From NCBI GenBank assembly GCA_026415505.1, contig JAOAGY010000007.1, positions 1 through 64,000 of the forward strand: a DNA stretch of 64,000 bases, in the 5' to 3' direction. Made by a program: the position numbers and the translations under genes. Below the pieces are notes generated by a model, which saw only the letters and a program-made list of their open reading frames with translations, was not told the origin of the DNA and ran no database searches. This DNA comes from Chlorobiota bacterium. Lineage in GTDB: Bacteria; Bacteroidota; Ignavibacteria; Kapaibacteriales; NICIL-2. Positions 51,753-61,000 of this stretch are shown piece after piece; positions within the stretch are counted from its first letter, which is position 1; the number at the start of each line of letters is the position of its first letter.

Positions 51753-52901
51753 GTGTTGAAGATAACCGTCGTTTTCGGTACACGTCCAGAAGCAATCAAA
51801 CTCGCACCCGTCATCGAGCAGCTTCGCTCTAAGCAGTGGTGCAACGTGCGCGTGGTCGTTACCGGTCAGCACGATGAAATGCTCGACCAGATGCTCGAAA
51901 CGTTCGGTATCGTACCGGATGCCGATTTGGCGATCATGCAGCCGGGTCAGCGGCTCGACGAGGTCACCGTTCGTGCGATTGCTGGACTCGCTGCAGACTT
52001 CCGGGCACATCGTCCGGACATTGTCATCGTCCAGGGCGATACGACGACTACGTTCGCTGCAGCACTGGCGGCATTCTACGAGCGCATCGCGGTCGCGCAC
52101 GTCGAAGCGGGCTTGCGGACCTTCGACAAATACGCACCGTTTCCGGAAGAAATCAACCGCGTTCTCACATCGCATCTTGCCGAGTGGCACTACGCACCGA
52201 CCGAACGTGCGCGGCGAAACTTGCTCGCCGAAGGTATCCCCGACGAACGCATTCGTGTCACGGGCAACACGGCGATCGACGCGCTGCAGTGGGTCGTCGC
52301 TCGACTGCGTACGCTCGATAGCGATGACCGTCGCCGGCAGCTCGGTGCGTTGCCGAGCGACATCGTCGAACAATGCGAAAGCGACTCGGCGCGTATCGTG
52401 CTGGTCACCGGCCATCGTCGCGAGAATTTCGGCGAAGGTTTCGAGCGCATTTGCACGGCGCTCTCGCGTTTGGCGCGCATCGAGCCGGATGTGACGATCG
52501 TCTATCCGGTGCACCTCAATCCGAACGTTCGCCAGCCGGTCGAGCGCTACCTTTCGGGGCACGGCAACATCCGCTTGCTCGATCCTCTGCCGTACCGCGA
52601 ATTCGCCTATCTGATGTTGCATGCGACGGTGATTCTGACCGATTCGGGCGGCATTCAAGAAGAAGCACCAGCACTCGGCAAACCGGTCTTGGTGATGCGC
52701 GATGTAACCGAACGTCCCGAAGCAATCGAAGCCGGCACAGCACGTCTTGTGGGCACCGACGTCGAACGGATCGTCACGACCGTTCGGCAGTTGCTTCACG
52801 ATCGAACGCTCTACGACGCAATGGCACAAGCACGCAATCCTTTCGGTGACGGTCGCGCTGCCGAGAGAATCGTCGAACACCTTCGCACGCTCGCGCGATG
52901 A
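51753..52901 (+). CDS. wecB: UDP-N-acetylglucosamine 2-epimerase (non-hydrolysing)
   Basis: Interconverts UDP-GlcNAc and UDP-ManNAc for surface polysaccharide synthesis. 382 residues from GTG 51753. KITVVFGTRPEAIKLAPVI, VVVTGQHDEML, VQGDTTTTFAAALAAFY, HVEAGLRTFDKYAPFPEEINR, TGHRRENFGEGF, and TDSGGIQEEAPALGKPVLVMRDVTERPEA are all classical. The TTG at 51756 is an alternative start. It overlaps era by ATGA. Confidence 0.95.
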   Translation: MLKITVVFGTRPEAIKLAPVIEQLRSKQWCNVRVVVTGQHDEMLDQMLETFGIVPDADLAIMQPGQRLDEVTVRAIAGLAADFRAHRPDIVIVQGDTTTTFAAALAAFYERIAVAHVEAGLRTFDKYAPFPEEINRVLTSHLAEWHYAPTERARRNLLAEGIPDERIRVTGNTAIDALQWVVARLRTLDSDDRRRQLGALPSDIVEQCESDSARIVLVTGHRRENFGEGFERICTALSRLARIEPDVTIVYPVHLNPNVRQPVERYLSGHGNIRLLDPLPYREFAYLMLHATVILTDSGGIQEEAPALGKPVLVMRDVTERPEAIEAGTARLVGTDVERIVTTVRQLLHDRTLYDAMAQARNPFGDGRAAERIVEHLRTLAR

Positions 52902-53818
52902 GGCGTGCGGGGTTCGTTGCGATACTCGGCAAACCGAACGCGGGCAAATCCACGCTGCTCAACGCACTCGTCGGCGAGCCGCTGGCGATCGTCTCTCCGA
53001 AGCCCGAAACGACACGGCGTCCGGTTGTCGGCATCCTCACACGCGACGATGCGCAGATGGTGTTTCTCGACACCCCTGGCATCGTCGAGCATCCCAAATT
53101 CGAGCTACATCGTCAAATGCTGGCTGAGATTCATCAGGCGATCGAAGATGCCGACGTGCTGTTGGTATTGCTCGATTCCACCGGCGGTATCACCGAAGCA
53201 GAACGACTGCTGGCAGAGCCCATCATGGAAGATGTCCGCTCGAGCGGCAAACCTGCCATCTTGGTGCTCACGAAAATGGATGCGCTCGAGGAGAAAACAG
53301 CCGCTCTCCCGATCATCGAGCTTGCGATGCAGTCCGGACTGTTTCGCACTAGTGTCGCAGTCTCGGCGCTCAAAGGCAAATTTCTCGACGAACTCGTGCG
53401 TGTGATCGTCGAGCATTTGCCGGAAGGAGAGTTCCTCTACGATCCCGACGAGCTTTCGACGCAGCAAGAGCGCTTTTTCGTCGCCGAGTTCATCCGCGAG
53501 CAAGTGTATCGCCATTGCCAACAGGAAATTCCCTATTCGGTCGAGGTCGTCGTGACCGATTTCGACGAGCGCACCGACGGACCCTGGTACATCGCTGCCG
53601 AGCTGATCGTCGAGCGACATTCGCAGAAGAAAATTCTCATCGGTGCCGGCGGTTCGATGATCAAACGCATCGGCGAAGGTGCCCGCAAACGCATCGAAGC
53701 TCACCTGGGCGTGCCGGTGTACCTGGACCTCTACGTCAAGGTGCGCGAGCATTGGCGCAACGACCCGACGTATCTGCGAAGTTTCGGCTATCGAGTCAAA
53801 CCCTCATCGAAGCGATGA
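52898..53818 (+). CDS. era: GTPase Era
   Basis: Essential GTPase for 16S rRNA maturation. 306 residues. P-loop ILGKPNAGKST near 9-19, switch region ETTRRPVVGI, DTPGIVEHPKFELH, G4 TKMDAL, then a C-terminal KH domain (IGAGGSMIKRIGEGARKRIEAHLG, with the GxxG loop intact). It is translationally coupled with wecB before and the E1-alpha gene after. Confidence 0.96.
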   Translation: MRRAGFVAILGKPNAGKSTLLNALVGEPLAIVSPKPETTRRPVVGILTRDDAQMVFLDTPGIVEHPKFELHRQMLAEIHQAIEDADVLLVLLDSTGGITEAERLLAEPIMEDVRSSGKPAILVLTKMDALEEKTAALPIIELAMQSGLFRTSVAVSALKGKFLDELVRVIVEHLPEGEFLYDPDELSTQQERFFVAEFIREQVYRHCQQEIPYSVEVVVTDFDERTDGPWYIAAELIVERHSQKKILIGAGGSMIKRIGEGARKRIEAHLGVPVYLDLYVKVREHWRNDPTYLRSFGYRVKPSSKR

Positions 53819-54828
53819 TGCAACAGTACGATCTCGACGAGCCCGTACCACCGCTGCATGTTTCCGAGCTCCTCAGCGACGACGATCGCCGCGCGATCGT
53901 GCGTTTCATGATCACTGCGCGCGAGTTCGACAACGCGATGATTCGCCTCTATCGGCAAGGGCGAGCGTTCGGCGGTGTCTATTCGCAAATCGGCAACGAA
54001 GCGACCTCGGTCGGTGCCAGTTATGCGCTCGATCGAACACGCGACGTGATTTTCCCGATGCATCGCGACATCGGTATGCACTTCGTTTTCGGCGCCGATC
54101 TCGACCAACTGATGCTGAATTTCTTGGCTCGCCAGGGGAGCCAAATGCGCGGTACCGATGGAACCGGTCACTACGCCGACCCGCGCTTGCGCATTTACGG
54201 CAACATCTCGCACCTTGCGGCGATGATGCCCGTCGCTGCCGGCTATGCACTGGCTGCCAAGATGAAAAGAGAACCGATCGTCGTTCTCACGACGATCGGC
54301 GATGGTGGGTCGAACGTCGGCGAATTCCACGAAGCGATGAACTTCGCAGCAGTGCAGCGTGTGCCGCTGGTCGTCGTCATCGAGAACAACCAGTATGCCT
54401 ACTCCACACCGCGCGAGTTGGAATACGCCTGCGAGCGTCTTAGCGACCGTGCGATCGGCTATGGCTGCCCCGGCGTTACGATCGATGGCACCGACGTCGA
54501 GCTGGTCTATGACACCGTTCGTTCATACGTCGAGCGTGCTCGCAGTGGCGGGGGACCAGCGCTCGTCGAAACGATTACCATGCGCATGCGCGGTCACGCC
54601 GAACACGACGACTTCCGCTACGTGCCGCGCCAGATGCTGCAGTATTGGGAAAAGCGCGATCCCATCGCACGGTACGAAGCGTTCTTGGTCGAGCGGGGAA
54701 TCGTCACGCGTGACGAACTCGACCGCTGGCATGCGGAAATCGCACGTGCGATGACCGACGCCATAGACCGTGCCCTCGAGCGCCCGTTTCCACCGGCAGA
54801 AGAAGCCTTCCGCAACGTGTTCGTCTAA
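53815..54828 (+). CDS. 2-oxo acid dehydrogenase E1 component, alpha subunit
   Basis: Thiamine-diphosphate decarboxylase of the pyruvate or branched-chain oxo acid complex. 337 residues. TPP motif GDGGSNVGEFHEAMNFAAV (GDG...N) is near 160-180. VIENNQYAYSTPRE follows and MRGHAEHDD lies in the C-terminal part. GVYSQIGNEATSVGASYAL is the conserved N-terminal site. The beta subunit, E2 and E3 are not adjacent. Start ATGATG overlaps the era stop. Confidence 0.92.
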   Translation: MMQQYDLDEPVPPLHVSELLSDDDRRAIVRFMITAREFDNAMIRLYRQGRAFGGVYSQIGNEATSVGASYALDRTRDVIFPMHRDIGMHFVFGADLDQLMLNFLARQGSQMRGTDGTGHYADPRLRIYGNISHLAAMMPVAAGYALAAKMKREPIVVLTTIGDGGSNVGEFHEAMNFAAVQRVPLVVVIENNQYAYSTPRELEYACERLSDRAIGYGCPGVTIDGTDVELVYDTVRSYVERARSGGGPALVETITMRMRGHAEHDDFRYVPRQMLQYWEKRDPIARYEAFLVERGIVTRDELDRWHAEIARAMTDAIDRALERPFPPAEEAFRNVFV

Positions 54829-55364
54829 GGCTGCACTCGCAGCGGGAACGTAATGTCTGCGTCCGTCTCGGGCGATGGACTTGCGCCGTCTTTTTTGTTG
54901 GGCTCGTAATGGTAGAGCTTGATGTTGACCGTTCCCGACAGCGGTGCTTGAACTGTCCCGACCTGCCAGCGCGTGTCCAAGCCGAGCGGCATGCCGCGCG
55001 AGTCGCGATCGGTGATCGTGATCGTGACGACGCCTGCTGTCGTGCCGCTTACGGTGTAAAACAGTTGGTGCTCGGTCGCCTGAGCGCGAATCGTCGGCGT
55101 GAGACTGTCGCCGGATGTCGTCATGATCGACAACGTTCCGCTGTACTCGCCAGGTCGAAGGGCGATGGTGTCGATCACCGGAGCTTGTCCGCCTGGTCCA
55201 TCGAGATCGCTCCAGTTTGCGACGACGGTGTCCCGGTCGCTGGTCAATCGGAGCGTGAAACGACCGGGCACGGCATGGTCGTCGCCGTGATCGTTCCTAT
55301 GTGGATCGCAGCCGACCAAAACAAATGCTGCGATGACTGCAGCGTACAACAGTGGGTGCTTCAT
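54825..55364 (-). CDS. Lipoprotein paired with TonB receptor
   Basis: 179 residues. Lipobox ending VLVGC at Cys19, then a His/Asp-rich mature start (CDPHRNDHGDDHAVPG). A beta-rich domain follows: WSDLDGPGGQAP, EHQLFYTVSG, KLYHYEPNKKDG, DADITFPLRV. I know the same pattern from flavobacterial lipoproteins of unknown role that lie beside TonB receptors. The HxxxHGDDH stretch could bind a metal. It overlaps the receptor gene by ATGA; its end overlaps the convergent E1-alpha gene by 4 bp. Confidence 0.78.
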   Translation of the reverse strand: MKHPLLYAAVIAAFVLVGCDPHRNDHGDDHAVPGRFTLRLTSDRDTVVANWSDLDGPGGQAPVIDTIALRPGEYSGTLSIMTTSGDSLTPTIRAQATEHQLFYTVSGTTAGVVTITITDRDSRGMPLGLDTRWQVGTVQAPLSGTVNIKLYHYEPNKKDGASPSPETDADITFPLRVQP

Positions 55365-57706
55365 GGCAAATCGGACAAATGGTGAGATATACCGAAAGGG
55401 ACACTGAGCCGAAGTGTGATGTTTCGTCCAGGATCGAGTGCAAAGTAGCGATAGCGACTCAAGTAGTCGCGATATGGCGTGTCGAAAAGATTCGTGACCG
55501 ATAGCGAAAACCGAACTTCGGTGCTCGCCAGCGTCAGCGTTCCGCCGAGTTCGATGTTCGCTGTGACATAGCCGGGCGGCGGCGGTGCGTAGTCGAAGGT
55601 CGTCGGTGAGATTGCAGTCTGCCGGCGAACCGCATCGAGTGCGAACTCGATGTACGGTTCTCCGAGAGCGCGTATTCCTTCCGGGTGCCAATGCAATGCC
55701 AAGCGAGCACGATCAGCGGGAAGGAATGGGATGTAGTCGGCTGTGGCGTTGTCGAAGCCTCGTACTGCCGATGCTCGACACTCCATCCGAACAGCGGCTG
55801 TCAGTGCATAGCCGAGCGTTACATCGCCACCGAACAATGTCGCCGAGCGCTGGGCGTATCGCATCGTCGGAAAGACACCACGGAATGTCACTGTCGGTGT
55901 CGAATCGGGCAGCAGTTGGATGAAGCGAGGCATGTAGTTGCCGAACACTGAGACGTCGTAGCTCAGTCGTCCAGCATCGCCGGCAAAACGCACGTCGAGT
56001 TGGTAGGAACGCTCGCTGCGCATCGTGGGATTGCCGATTTCGAACTGTGCTGTGCCGTGATGGAGGTCGTTGGCATAAAGCTCCACCGGCTGAGGCGGTC
56101 GCCAGTGCGAAGCGAGGTTCACCGTCAGTCGCGAGTGTTTGCCGAGTGGATATTCGGCTCCGATGTGCGATGCGATTCCGGAAAACAACGCAATCGTGTC
56201 GGTCACAGTTCCTGTCGTGCGATTCTGCGGTCGTGCGGAGAGCCGATGCACGTCGCCGCGAATACCAGCGCTGAGGAGCCACGAGCCGAGCTGTGTCGTT
56301 GCTGTTGCGTAGATGCCGCCTTCGAGGATGGTGTAATCGGGAATCAGAAAGACCGCGCCGCTTCGATCGTTGACCTGCCGCAACACATGGATGCCGATGG
56401 TCGTGTTCGCACCGGCGACAGTACTGCGATAGCGTGCATCGAGCTGATACGATGCAAGCAAAAGCTCGATCGCTGGTTGTTGGAGGAGTCGAGCAAGTGT
56501 CGTGCTGTCGCTCGTGCGGAGATTGTGTGCGTCGTATTCGCGGCGGTCGTTGAGTTGCCAGCCGTAAAGCAACTCGATCGTGCCTGCGCTGCTCGACATT
56601 GTGCTGTGGAGTTGAACGGCATGGTGAACGATCTCTTGGCGCGGATAGCCGATTGTGTACGTCCACGGTCGAACGACCAGTGGTGTACCGCTTGCAATGG
56701 CGCGGCGAAGGTCGTCAGGGTTACCGATGTGCGAGGCAGCGAGGATGCCGATCTCCGTTGCAAACAGCGAGTAGCTCATCTCGTGGCGCCACTGGTCATG
56801 CTCGTATCCGATCCGAAGCAGGGAGCTGATGCGACGCGAGCCAGTGTTCGACAGCACATACGACGGCGCACGGTCGTCGCCAGCGATGTGTGCGCCGATC
56901 TGAAACGCAAGTGCAGTGTTCCGAACAAGAATGTCGCTACTGCGGAGAGTACCGCTGAGCGCAAGCAAACCGTTGTTCGTCGCGCCGAGCATGTAGGCGC
57001 TCGCAGTCGTCGGTGCGTGGTACTCCAACTCGGGCAATTCGACACGCACGATGCCGCCGATGGCAGCATACGATTCTTCGATGCTCGCTGCACCGGAGAC
57101 GACTGCGATACTGGTCGGCAGAAACGGATCGAGCGCCGGTGCATGATCGAGTCCCCACTCTTGCGCCTGATGCTGGATGCCGTCGGTCGTGACGACGACG
57201 CGTTGGCTGTGCAGACCGCGAATGACCGGCTTGGCTATCGCTGTTCCGCTTCGAAGAAGCGACACCGACGGGACGCCGGCGATCAAGTCAGCGAACGTCG
57301 ATCCGCGATGGCGGTCGAGCTGACCAAGTGTCTGTTCGCTCGCATGCTCGGTCCCGCGTGCAAGAGGCGATTCGGCTTCGACGACGACGCGATGCATTTC
57401 GATGCTCAATGGTACCATTGAAACGGTGATGCTCGTATCCCGCTGCAGCTCGATCTCGATGACGCGGTCGTAGTAGCCGAGTCGGCGAATGCCCAGGCGA
57501 TAGCTGCCCGGCTCCAGACGCTCAAAGAAGAATCGTCCGTCGCTACTGGTCTGCTGGGAATTTTTCGTTCCGACGATAACGACCTGTGCTCCTGCTATCG
57601 GAGTGGCATCGCTACTGTCGCGAACGATACCGTGAAGGTGCACCGGTCGGGTGTCGGCAAAAGCGCTTTGAATGCCGATGATGGCAAGCGCCGCAAAAAG
57701 CAGCAT
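55361..57706 (-). CDS. TonB-dependent outer membrane receptor
   Basis: 781 residues. A signal peptide (MLLFAALAIIGIQSAFA) is followed by an N-terminal carboxypeptidase-regulatory-like extension (HLHGIVRDSSDATPIAGAQVV), then plug (GVPSVSLLRSGTAIAKPVIRGLHSQRVVV) and a beta-barrel ending in FGISHHLSDLP. HGT and HHGTAQFEIGNP in the extracellular half recall zinc or copper receptors. The substrate is not proven, but the Cys/His protein before it and the lipoprotein after it suggest a metal. Confidence 0.9.
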   Translation of the reverse strand: MLLFAALAIIGIQSAFADTRPVHLHGIVRDSSDATPIAGAQVVIVGTKNSQQTSSDGRFFFERLEPGSYRLGIRRLGYYDRVIEIELQRDTSITVSMVPLSIEMHRVVVEAESPLARGTEHASEQTLGQLDRHRGSTFADLIAGVPSVSLLRSGTAIAKPVIRGLHSQRVVVTTDGIQHQAQEWGLDHAPALDPFLPTSIAVVSGAASIEESYAAIGGIVRVELPELEYHAPTTASAYMLGATNNGLLALSGTLRSSDILVRNTALAFQIGAHIAGDDRAPSYVLSNTGSRRISSLLRIGYEHDQWRHEMSYSLFATEIGILAASHIGNPDDLRRAIASGTPLVVRPWTYTIGYPRQEIVHHAVQLHSTMSSSAGTIELLYGWQLNDRREYDAHNLRTSDSTTLARLLQQPAIELLLASYQLDARYRSTVAGANTTIGIHVLRQVNDRSGAVFLIPDYTILEGGIYATATTQLGSWLLSAGIRGDVHRLSARPQNRTTGTVTDTIALFSGIASHIGAEYPLGKHSRLTVNLASHWRPPQPVELYANDLHHGTAQFEIGNPTMRSERSYQLDVRFAGDAGRLSYDVSVFGNYMPRFIQLLPDSTPTVTFRGVFPTMRYAQRSATLFGGDVTLGYALTAAVRMECRASAVRGFDNATADYIPFLPADRARLALHWHPEGIRALGEPYIEFALDAVRRQTAISPTTFDYAPPPPGYVTANIELGGTLTLASTEVRFSLSVTNLFDTPYRDYLSRYRYFALDPGRNITLRLSVPFGISHHLSDLP

Positions 57707-57754
57707 CGAGAAGTGGTGCGATGTGAAACCTCAGTCGAGCGATGGCAATCGGCG

Positions 57755-58063
57755 CTAAGCTTCGACCGGAGGCGAGCGAGGGGAGTACAGTTGGAAATTC
57801 GGTGTCGTGATGGCGGGGTCGCCATCGAAGCGCTGCACGAGCCGCACGATCGGCAAGAGCTGCCAGTCGCTGCAGTGATCGGTCGCAGGCGAGTCGAGTG
57901 TCAGATGGCACAGCGAGCAATGTTGGGCATCCGCACTGACGATCGCCGGTGTGTCGCGCGAGACGATCTCGTGCGAATGCCACGCACTGGCGAGCAGGAA
58001 ACCTGCAACGCAGGCGAGCAGAACGGCAGCGAAGCTTCGGCGTATGTTCTCGGCGGCTGTCAT
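57755..58063 (-). CDS. Small Cys/His-rich membrane-anchored protein
   Basis: 102 residues. N-terminal membrane helix (FAAVLLACVAGFLLASAW), then a likely metal-binding loop: His29, His31, then HCSLCH at 48-53 and DHC at 62-64. The spacing resembles small DUF2946-type proteins linked with Cu/Zn transport, but this is only a resemblance. It is first in the operon with the TonB receptor and the lipoprotein. The promoter box lies only 6 bp before the ATG, so the message may be nearly leaderless. Confidence 0.72.
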   Translation of the reverse strand: MTAAENIRRSFAAVLLACVAGFLLASAWHSHEIVSRDTPAIVSADAQHCSLCHLTLDSPATDHCSDWQLLPIVRLVQRFDGDPAITTPNFQLYSPRSPPVEA

Positions 58064-58068
58064 CGGTG

Positions 58069-58076
58069 CAAAATTA
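58069..58076 (-). promoter_or_regulatory. Promoter box for the metal-uptake-like operon, embedded in the giant protein's stop codon
   Basis: On the minus strand, TAATTTTG matches TAnnTTTG; its first three bases are the TAA stop (58074-58076) of the upstream giant surface-protein gene. Confidence 0.5.
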
Positions 58077-61000
58077 CTTCATGCGCGTAACGGGATAATG
58101 CCGAACTGCACTCGGCGTGCGAAGCCGGAACCAGTATGCGCCGGCAGCGTAGGGCGACATATCGAACGTCATTTCGTAGGCAGAACCGGCGGAGAGTCTG
58201 CCGAGCCACGTGCTCGCCAGAACTGTACCATCGGCAGCGACCAGGTCGAGTCGGTAGTCGCCCGATTCGTTCGGTGCGATGGTGAGTTGGGCGTTGTCTT
58301 CCAGTGGATTCGGAGCGACCGTCATCAGCGGCAGTTGGAGACTCGATCCCAACAGTCGCGGACCGCCAGCACCGCACAACGTCACGCAGAGACGACCGTT
58401 GCCGAGTCCTGGATTGAGCCAGGTTGTCGGCTTGATGCCGGAGTTCGTCCATCGTGCCTGGTCGATCGCGATCGAATCGCACTGCCGATCGCCGAGCATC
58501 GCATCGCCGATGAGCTGTGCGATGACTTGTGGCTGATTGGAAATCGGGACAAGCAACGTATCGATGGTGACGGTGATGTTGTGCCGCTCGTGCGTGCGGC
58601 TGTTGAACGAGAGGATGCGTCCGCCGCGCGCGCGAACGCCTGTCGGCATGAAGAGCTGATTGGGAAGATCGAGGACGAGCAGCAGTTGTGCGTTCGGCAG
58701 CACAAGATTCGTATCGAGCTGTGCGTAGATGTCGAGTGCCACGTCGCGATCGCGTGGATTGAGGATGCGGAGCGAATCGAGCCATATCCGAAAGCCGATA
58801 CCCGGAATCGAAACGGCATGGAGAAGGACCGGAACGCTATCGGTGCAGTTCATTCCCAGACTCGTGAAGCGAACCCAGAGCGTATCGTCGAACTCGCCGA
58901 TGTCGCGTGCATTGAATTCGACGTCGGCGGTAGAGTTCTTCGTCACGACGTCGATGTTGACGACCGGCGGCGAGACGGCGAAATATCCGGTCCACTGCGC
59001 GACGCCGAACGTGTAGGTCATGCTTCGTGTGTAGTTGTTCGTCAGCCGCAGCGGGAGTGTGCGGGTGTCGCCTTGTTTGACTTCGCCGAAGTCGAGCAGG
59101 GTATCGGCATCGATCGGGACAGTCCGCTCGCCAGTGAGGATGACTGTGTCGCGCACGTCTTGACCGTTGATGATGTAGTGTATCGCAAGAGCGGCTGTCC
59201 TCGTGCCAGCGCGAGTCCCATGTGGATCGAACTCGATTTCTATGGTGATGCTGAATCCTGAAGGTATGGAAAAGGGCAAAGTGCCCCAGGGCCTGCTGGT
59301 GATTCGGTATGTCCCGCTGTCGGCGCCGACAATGGCGACGCCTTCGAGCGATGCACTGCTGAGTGGATCGTTGTTCTTGATGGTAAGTGTACGTCGAATC
59401 GTCGTACACGGAACAGCGACGCCGAAATCGAGTGGACGTGGCGTCAACGACAATGCATTGTTGGTTGGTTCGACGCGAATTGGAATCTTGAACGAATCCA
59501 CGCATGGACACGACAACACGATCGTGATCGTATCCTCGATGGGCGACAGCGATGTCGGCGTTATGCTGAAGTAGAGATCGCGGCTGGCTGAATATGGCGG
59601 CACTCTGAGAATACGTTGCAACGGCACGATTTCGGGACGAGTCGTGCGAATGTCGGCAATGCATGCCTCGACGCTGCTCGTATTGCGCACCGTCAGCGGC
59701 GGTTGCGATTGCGAGGTATAGTTCACCGGAACGTCAACCAAAATGTACGGTTGCGGTGTGAATTCCAGCACGAGGGCTTGTTGCTGAAGTTGGAGTTGCA
59801 CGTCGAGCACTCGTGTCGAATCATCGCGGATCGTAACACTGAGGGTCGCTGTTTTGATGCCGTCGTTGTTTTGCGGGAAGATGTGTGCTTCGATGACCAC
59901 ACGCACCGAATCGCCTGCCCGCACCGTGACAGCCGACGCCGGTTGCTCGACGATGTCGAAATACTGCTGGTCGGTACCACCGATCGTCGCTGGGAAGAAT
60001 ACCTGAGCATCGCTATTGCCGGAGTTTTTCAGCCACAGTGTATCGCGTCGTGTGCCACATGCAATCGTGCCGAAATCCATCAGGGCTTTGCTCGGAACTA
60101 TCGACGCAAGCGTGCCGCGTCCGACCAAGCGGAATCGAACCGTATCGGGGCATGTCGCGCCGATTTGTTGCGATACGAAAACAAGCGAATCGCTGTAGGT
60201 GCCTATTGCAGGCGGCGTGAAGATGACGTCTATCCACAGTGTGTCGCGAGCAGCTATCGAGCGAGGAAACGATCGTCCCGGCGGTACTGTCTGCCAGGCA
60301 AAGGGCGATCGAGGTTGCACCGGAGGAGCGATCACCACCGAGTCGCTGGTACTGGTGTTTGCAATACCAACGCGAATTGTTCGAGTATTGCCAATTCGCA
60401 GATCGCCGAAATCAACGGTATTGCCAGCACCGATCCCGATGGCAACGATCTTGGTGGTAATACCACGAATGTGGATCGGAATCGAAATGGTCTGCTGACA
60501 CAAATCAATGGCGATAGCGAGCGTGTCGTAATAATCGCCAGCATCGGGCGGAACAGCACGAATGCGGATGTGTACGGTGTCGCCGACGCCGAGTCGCAAA
60601 CGCGACGGCTGAACGACGGAGAACAGAGACGTACCCGTTGCGATACTCGTGATCGTGGCAGGATTGGTGCCCACTAATCGCAACACAAAGGTGCGCTCTT
60701 TGGCGCTACCGCGACACGCTTCAGCGAAATCAATCGCGCCGATCGGCACTGTGTTCGATACTTCGGTGACAACGACCGTTGCGCTGTCGGTAACGATGCG
60801 AACCGGTACGCGAGCGACGACTTGCTCTGGTGTGCCGCCACTGATAACGAGTGTATCGCTGGTGCTGCCGAAGCGACCAGGAGTAGTGCGGAATTCGATC
60901 ACGATCCACAGCGAATCGCCTGCAGCGATGGTGGCTCGCAATGGCTGCGGACGAACGATGCGAAAACCACTCGATGGGTCGAGGAAAAATCCGTTCGTAA

